Source: Pseudacidovorax sp. (lineage in GTDB: Bacteria > Pseudomonadota > Gammaproteobacteria > Burkholderiales > Burkholderiaceae_C). Taken from it: a stretch of 64,000 bases of DNA. Position 1 is the stretch's first letter, and the number at the start of each line of letters is the position of its first letter. The notes under the pieces are model-generated. The model was given only the letters and a program-made list of their open reading frames with translations, did no database searches and was not told where the DNA came from. The stretch spans positions 429,136 through 493,135 of the forward strand of contig NZ_JAGOPN010000002.1 of assembly GCF_017991995.1 (NCBI RefSeq). Reading direction: 5' to 3'. Position numbers and translations under genes: made by a program. Below, one piece after another: positions 58,164-64,000 of the stretch.

Positions 58164-58799
58164 ATGAATGCACAGACCGAACGACTGAGTCTTGCCGGCG
58201 TCGCCGGTGCCATCGAGGTGCTGCGCGACCGCGGTGCCGAGGGTGTCCCGGATGCCGGTGTCGCCGTGATCGCCCATCCGCATCCGCTCTTCGGCGGGAC
58301 GATGGACAACAAGGTGGTCCAGACCCTGGCCCGGGCCTTCGTGGCCTGCGGCTACACGGCCATCCGCTTCAACTTCCGTGGTGTGGGTGGCAGTGCCGGC
58401 GTGCACGACGAGGGGCGGGGGGAAACCGATGACTTCCTGCAGGTCGTGCGGGAACTGGCGCCGCAAGGGCGGCTCGCGATCGCCGGCTTCTCCTTCGGGG
58501 CTTTCGTGGCCAGCCAGGCCGCAGCCCGGCTCGACGGCGAGCGCGACATCCGCCGGCTGGTCCTTGTCGGCACAGCCGCCTCGCGCTTCCAGGTCGCGAC
58601 CCTGCCGGTGGCGCTGCACGAGCGCACGCTGGTCGTGCACGGCGAGCAGGACGACACCGTGCCGCTCGCTGCGGTCATGGACTGGGCGCGCCCGCAGGCG
58701 CTGCCGATCACGGTGGTGCCCGGGGGCGGGCATTTCTTTCACGGACAATTGCCGTTGCTGAAGTCGCTGGTGGTGCGGCATCTGTCGTCTGCAGACTGA
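58164..58799 (+). CDS. alpha/beta hydrolase (CocE/dienelactone-hydrolase-like)
   Basis: A 211-residue serine hydrolase-like protein of the family often called alpha/beta hydrolase, small type (COG2945). The nucleophile elbow is GFSFG, an Asp follows in VHGEQDDTVPL, and His in GGGHFFHGQ, giving a full triad. HPHPLFGGTMDNKVV near residue 38 is a strong family mark. The substrate is unknown. It is 74 bases after the ferredoxin gene. Confidence 0.87.
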   Translation: MNAQTERLSLAGVAGAIEVLRDRGAEGVPDAGVAVIAHPHPLFGGTMDNKVVQTLARAFVACGYTAIRFNFRGVGGSAGVHDEGRGETDDFLQVVRELAPQGRLAIAGFSFGAFVASQAAARLDGERDIRRLVLVGTAASRFQVATLPVALHERTLVVHGEQDDTVPLAAVMDWARPQALPITVVPGGGHFFHGQLPLLKSLVVRHLSSAD

Positions 58800-58979
58800 G
58801 ATGTGAACCAATCGGCCTGTGCCGTGTCATGAAGACGGGCGGGCCGTTTCCATGCCGAGGGCCGTCGTCGGCGACGGCCGTGATGCGCCCTGGTGCGGCG
58901 ACATGGCCCGCCGGACCGACCGCCCACACCTTCCCGCCCTTCGTTTCCTTCGTCTTCGGACGCTTCCCATTTCCAACGC

Positions 58980-60140
58980 ATGATCCGTTTTCTTCGATCG
59001 CTGGTTCTCGTCGTGGCCGCCACGGTGAGCACGCTGGCCGGAGCCCAGGCTCCCATCCCGCCCGAAATCGCTGCCAAAAGCTATCTGCTGCTGGACGTGA
59101 CGGCCAACCAGATCCTGGCCGAGAAGGACATCGATTCGCCGGTCGAGCCGGCCTCGCTCACCAAGCTGATGACGGCCTACCTGGTCTTCGACGCGCTGAA
59201 GGCCAAGAAGATCAGCCTGACCCAGACCCTGCCGGTGAGCACGCGCGCCTGGAAGATGCCCGGCTCGCGCATGTTCATCGACCCCAAGATGCAGGTGCCA
59301 GTGGACGACCTGATCAAGGGCATGATCGTCCAGTCGGGCAACGATGCCACCATGGCGCTTGCCGAGGGCGTGGGCGGTTCGGCTGAGAACTTCGTGCGGC
59401 TCATGAACGAGCAGGCGAAGGCGCTGGGCATGAAGAACACCGGCTATCGCAACCCCGAAGGCCTGACCGCGCCCGGCCACACCACCACCGCGCGCGACCT
59501 GAGCATCCTGGCGACGCGGCTGATGAAGGACTTCCCGGAGTACCTGCACTACTACTCGATCAAGAAGTACCGTTACCCGGGCACGCCGGCCTCCAACGAC
59601 ACCAACCGAAATCTGCTGCTGTTCCGCGATCCGTCGGTGGACGGCCTGAAGACCGGCCACACCGAAGCCGCCGGCTATTGCATGATCGTCACGGCCAAGC
59701 GCGACTTCCCCAACCTAGCGGGCGGCCGGCGGCTGCTGTCCATCGTGCTGGGCACGAACAGCGAGAACGCCCGTGCCAACGAGTCGCAGAAGCTGGTGAA
59801 CTGGGGCTACACGGCCTATGACGCCGTCAAGTTGTTCGATGGCGGCCAGCCCGTCGCCACGCCGGCGGTCTGGAAGGGCAAGGAAAACACGCTCAAGCTC
59901 GGCCGTCCTGAGCCGATCGTCGTGGCCGTGCCGTCTGGCTCCGCGAACAAGGTCAAGACCGAAGTGGTGCGTCCGGATCCGCTAGTCGCGCCCTTCACGA
60001 AGAACCAAGTGGTCGGCCGGCTGAAGATATCCCTGGTGGACCAGCCGGTGACCGAGGTGCCGCTGCTGGCGTTGGAGCCTGTCGAGCAGGCGGGTGTCCT
60101 GGGCCGGGCCTGGGATGCGATCCGCCTCTGGATCAAGTAA
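58980..60140 (+). CDS. dacC: D-alanyl-D-alanine carboxypeptidase (PBP5/6-type)
   Basis: Removes the terminal D-Ala from peptidoglycan stem peptides. It is 386 residues. A signal peptide ends in LAGAQA-PI; the active-site motifs are S59-L-T-K62, S119-G-N and K224-T-G, all intact. A C-terminal PBP5-like domain and an amphipathic helix (LGRAWDAIRLWIK) anchor it to the outer face of the inner membrane. The start at 58980 gives the signal peptide; the in-frame ATG at 58893 gives a hydrophilic extension. Whether it is dacA or dacC cannot be told; dacC is used loosely. Confidence 0.9.
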   Translation: MIRFLRSLVLVVAATVSTLAGAQAPIPPEIAAKSYLLLDVTANQILAEKDIDSPVEPASLTKLMTAYLVFDALKAKKISLTQTLPVSTRAWKMPGSRMFIDPKMQVPVDDLIKGMIVQSGNDATMALAEGVGGSAENFVRLMNEQAKALGMKNTGYRNPEGLTAPGHTTTARDLSILATRLMKDFPEYLHYYSIKKYRYPGTPASNDTNRNLLLFRDPSVDGLKTGHTEAAGYCMIVTAKRDFPNLAGGRRLLSIVLGTNSENARANESQKLVNWGYTAYDAVKLFDGGQPVATPAVWKGKENTLKLGRPEPIVVAVPSGSANKVKTEVVRPDPLVAPFTKNQVVGRLKISLVDQPVTEVPLLALEPVEQAGVLGRAWDAIRLWIK

Positions 60141-60249
60141 CCCGCCTCGCACGCAGCGCCGGCCGGAGTTTCGGCGCCCCGGCGCGCCAAGGTGCCTGTT
60201 AATGTGGGTTTGAACGTCCGGCTCGGGCAGGATGCCCTGCTCCCGCAGG

Positions 60250-60278
60250 TTGCCAGCCTTCGCGGGCCGCGCTAGAAT
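60250..60278 (+). promoter_or_regulatory. promoter of the rpsL-rpsG-fusA-tuf operon
   Basis: TTGCCA at 60250-60255, a 17-base spacer and TAGAAT at 60273-60278 make a strong sigma-70 promoter. The leader of about 107 bases begins near 60286 and carries a hairpin TTCGGAA/TTCCGAA (60288-60303) before the rpsL start. Confidence 0.75.
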
Positions 60279-60392
60279 CGAGGGCTTTTCGGAATTTTCC
60301 GAAGGGGTTCACGTTTTTGTCGTTTTCCCGCCGGTTCTTCGAGCCGGTCTGCCTGTCACGGGGCTTCAGGGGATTTTTGGGACCATTTATCC

Positions 60393-60770
60393 ATGCCAAC
60401 CATCAACCAACTGGTGCGCCAGGGTCGCGAGGTCGAGAAGACCAAGTCGAAGAGCCCGGCCATGCAGAACTCGCCGCAACGTCGCGGTGTCTGCACCCGC
60501 GTCTACACCACGACGCCCAAGAAGCCGAACTCCGCACTGCGCAAGGTCGCCAAGGTGCGCCTGACCAACGGCTTCGAAGTCATTTCCTACATCGGTGGCG
60601 AAGGCCACAACCTGCAGGAGCACTCGGTGGTGCTCGTGCGCGGCGGCCGTGTGAAGGATCTGCCCGGTGTGCGCTACCACATCGTGCGCGGCTCGCTTGA
60701 CCTGCAAGGCGTCAAGGACCGCAAGCAGTCCCGCTCCAAGTACGGCGCGAAGCGTCCCAAGAAGGCCTGA
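60393..60770 (+). CDS. rpsL: 30S ribosomal protein S12
   Basis: Decoding-centre protein, 125 residues. The sequence [25 protein letters not shown] and the later [16 protein letters not shown] are canonical. The lysines that when changed give streptomycin resistance in E. coli (positions 43 and 88) are wild type, so sensitivity at this site is expected. It is the first gene of the str operon. Confidence 0.99.
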   Translation: MPTINQLVRQGREVEKTKSKSPAMQNSPQRRGVCTRVYTTTPKKPNSALRKVAKVRLTNGFEVISYIGGEGHNLQEHSVVLVRGGRVKDLPGVRYHIVRGSLDLQGVKDRKQSRSKYGAKRPKKA

Positions 60771-60937
60771 TCGTCTTCCTGATCTGCGGATCATTCGGTG
60801 TTCGGCAGCCTTGGCGGGCCGTCCGGACGTAGTGACCCCAAGCGCAGAGGTCTGTGCGGGTCGAGTAAGTGAGAGTCCTGCTGGCTCTCGCGGCAGTGCC
60901 GGAAGGCGGTGCCAACTGAAGCAAAGAGGTTTGAAAC
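60771..60937 (+). promoter_or_regulatory. rpsL-rpsG intercistronic region, probable S7 control site
   Basis: The 167-base spacer is longer than in E. coli and contains a hairpin GAGAG-(9)-CTCTC at about 60880-60898. In E. coli S7 represses translation by binding the rpsL-rpsG spacer, so a similar control is plausible but only inferred. No ORF is supported. The rpsG start has AAAGAGG upstream. Confidence 0.4.
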
Positions 60938-61408
60938 ATGCCACGTCGTCGCGAAGTCCCCAAACGTGAAATCCTGCCGGATCCCAAGTTCGGCAATGTC
61001 GAGCTGTCGAAGTTCATGAACGTGATCATGGAAGGCGGCAAGAAGGCGGTTGCCGAGCGCATCATCTACGGTGCCCTCGACACCATCGAAAAGAAGAGCG
61101 GCAAGGATCCGCTCGAAATCTTCACCACGGCCATCAACAACGTGAAGCCGATGGTCGAAGTGAAGTCGCGCCGCGTCGGTGGCGCGAACTACCAGGTGCC
61201 CGTCGAAGTGCGTCCCGTGCGCCGTCTGGCCCTGTCGATGCGCTGGCTCAAGGAAGCCGCCCGCAAGCGCGGCGAGAAGTCGATGGCCATGCGCCTGGCC
61301 AACGAGCTGCTCGAGGCCACCGAAGGCCGTGGCGGTGCGATGAAGAAGCGCGACGAAGTGCACCGCATGGCCGAGGCCAACAAGGCCTTCAGCCACTTCC
61401 GCTTCTGA
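60938..61408 (+). CDS. rpsG: 30S ribosomal protein S7
   Basis: Primary 16S rRNA-binding protein of the 30S head, 156 residues. It begins [17 protein letters not shown] and contains [19 protein letters not shown], both standard. The C-terminus ends KAFSHFRF. It is second in the str operon. Confidence 0.99.
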   Translation: MPRRREVPKREILPDPKFGNVELSKFMNVIMEGGKKAVAERIIYGALDTIEKKSGKDPLEIFTTAINNVKPMVEVKSRRVGGANYQVPVEVRPVRRLALSMRWLKEAARKRGEKSMAMRLANELLEATEGRGGAMKKRDEVHRMAEANKAFSHFRF

Positions 61409-61435
61409 TTTTCGTCCCCATATCTCAGAGGCTTG

Positions 61436-61468
61436 GAGCCCGACCCGCCGCAACCGGCGGGCGGGCTC
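61436..61468 (+). promoter_or_regulatory. strong hairpin between rpsG and fusA
   Basis: GAGCCCG plus CCCGCCG on the left and CGGCGGG plus CGGGCTC on the right form a near-perfect stem of about 14 bp around a CAAC loop, 27 bases past rpsG. There is no T-run, so it is more likely a processing or pausing element than a terminator. A Shine-Dalgarno AAAGGAG precedes the fusA start. Confidence 0.5.
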
Positions 61469-61491
61469 TATGCCGTTAAAGGAGTTTTCTC

Positions 61492-63594
<2,103 letters not shown>

Positions 63595-63854
63595 GTCCGC
63601 CCCAGCCTCTGCGGACTTCGTCCGCGCCGGCAACCCCCTTTCGGGGGGCGCACTCTGCGGCTTTGCAAAGCCAGTTCCGCGAGTGCTGCCGGTATGGCCT
63701 GCTCCACGGCCCCTCGATCAAAAGAGGCCATGTGCGGGCCAGGGCCCCTCATCTGTCTGCGACCGCATGCCCTTCGTTGCCCGTGGCGAAGGATCAAGCA
63801 ATGCGGTGCAGACGTAAAACCACCACACGGGCATTGCTCTTTTTGGAGTTGAGA
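63595..63854 (+). promoter_or_regulatory. fusA-tuf intergenic region with several hairpins
   Basis: A 260-base spacer, long for this operon. It holds hairpins GCGGA-CTTCG-TCCGC (63611-63625), CCCCC-TTTC-GGGGG just after, the 14-base palindrome GGCTTTGCAAAGCC at 63659-63672, and CCTTCG-(10)-CGAAGG further on. It could contain a tuf promoter or a structured leader; none was pinned down. Short frames inside look non-coding. Confidence 0.4.
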
Positions 63855-64000
63855 AATGGCAAAAGGTAAGTTCGAACGCACCAAGCCGCACGTGAACGTG
63901 GGCACCATCGGTCACGTGGACCATGGCAAGACGACCCTGACGGCGGCCATCGCCACGGTGCTGTCGGCCAAGTTCGGCGGCGAAGCCAAGAAGTACGACG
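63855..64000 (+). CDS. tuf: elongation factor Tu, 5' part (3' end outside window)
   Basis: Delivers aminoacyl-tRNA to the ribosome. The first 48 residues are visible: [20 protein letters not shown] followed by [12 protein letters not shown], the P-loop, ending [22 protein letters not shown] upstream provides the Shine-Dalgarno. Fourth gene of the str operon. Confidence 0.99.

Overview
The window is very GC-rich, densely coded bacterial chromosome. The gene order (gatCAB divergent from mreBCD-mrdA, amgK divergent from lptD-surA-rsmA, the str operon rpsL-rpsG-fusA-tuf, three-gene pntAa-pntAb-pntB, the betaproteobacterial gshA type, DUF4148, HemJ) and the protein sequences point to Burkholderiales, most likely Comamonadaceae (Acidovorax/Variovorax/Ramlibacter-like). 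The genus cannot be fixed from sequence alone. No phage, insertion sequence, integrase, CRISPR array, tRNA or rRNA was seen. The region reads as core chromosome with a few accessory inserts.

Layout. 1-1.1 kb: 3' end of pyrE and a DUF4124 protein. 1.1-4.4 kb (-): gatC-gatA-gatB. 4.6-9.4 kb (+): mreB, terminator, mreC, mreD, mrdA (elongation machinery; rodA does not follow). 9.5-12.5 kb (-): a TauE/SafE exporter and kup, separated by a 383-base non-coding stretch that looks like a structured RNA with its own terminator. 12.7-22.8 kb (-): gshA, proA, an orphan molybdenum hydroxylase large subunit, a FadD-type acyl-CoA ligase and transhydrogenase. 23-25.6 kb: orphan OmpR-type regulator, Nudix hydrolase, amgK. 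25.7-30.5 kb (+): lptD-surA-rsmA. 30.6-31.7 kb (-): secreted guanyl ribonuclease plus barstar inhibitor and a small unknown ORF, with a 22-bp perfect palindrome upstream. 31.9-34.2 kb (-): maeB.

34.4-40.8 kb (+): a five-gene co-oriented cluster (SPFH/SHOCT protein, double zinc-ribbon DUF4178 protein, DUF350 membrane protein, membrane-anchored spermidine-synthase-like enzyme, Tat-exported FAD amine-oxidase-like enzyme) interrupted by three tandem 96-bp repeats. This is the best candidate for a poorly described system, probably envelope- and polyamine-related. 40.9-45.9 kb: GMC oxidoreductase, a ParE/ribbon-helix-helix toxin-antitoxin pair, and mmsA with a divergent LysR regulator. 46-49.8 kb (+): an Mla/Pqi-like lipid ABC transporter. 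49.8-56.6 kb: MarC, SDR, dienelactone hydrolase, LysR, DUF4148, CorA, hemB and hemJ. Between hemB and hemJ lies a convincing small-RNA gene (promoter, two hairpins with a CCUCC loop, terminator). 56.6-60.1 kb: VanZ, a [2Fe-2S] ferredoxin, an alpha/beta hydrolase and a D,D-carboxypeptidase. 60.2-64 kb: rpsL promoter and rpsL-rpsG-fusA-tuf, with tuf running off the end.

The main functional themes are envelope building (MreBCD, PBP2, LptD, SurA, AmgK, DacC, the Mla-like transporter), translation (GatCAB, S12, S7, EF-G, EF-Tu, RsmA) and redox or central metabolism (GshA, PntAB, MaeB, HemB/HemJ). All calls rest on reading the sequence and on family knowledge; no searches or folding programs were run.
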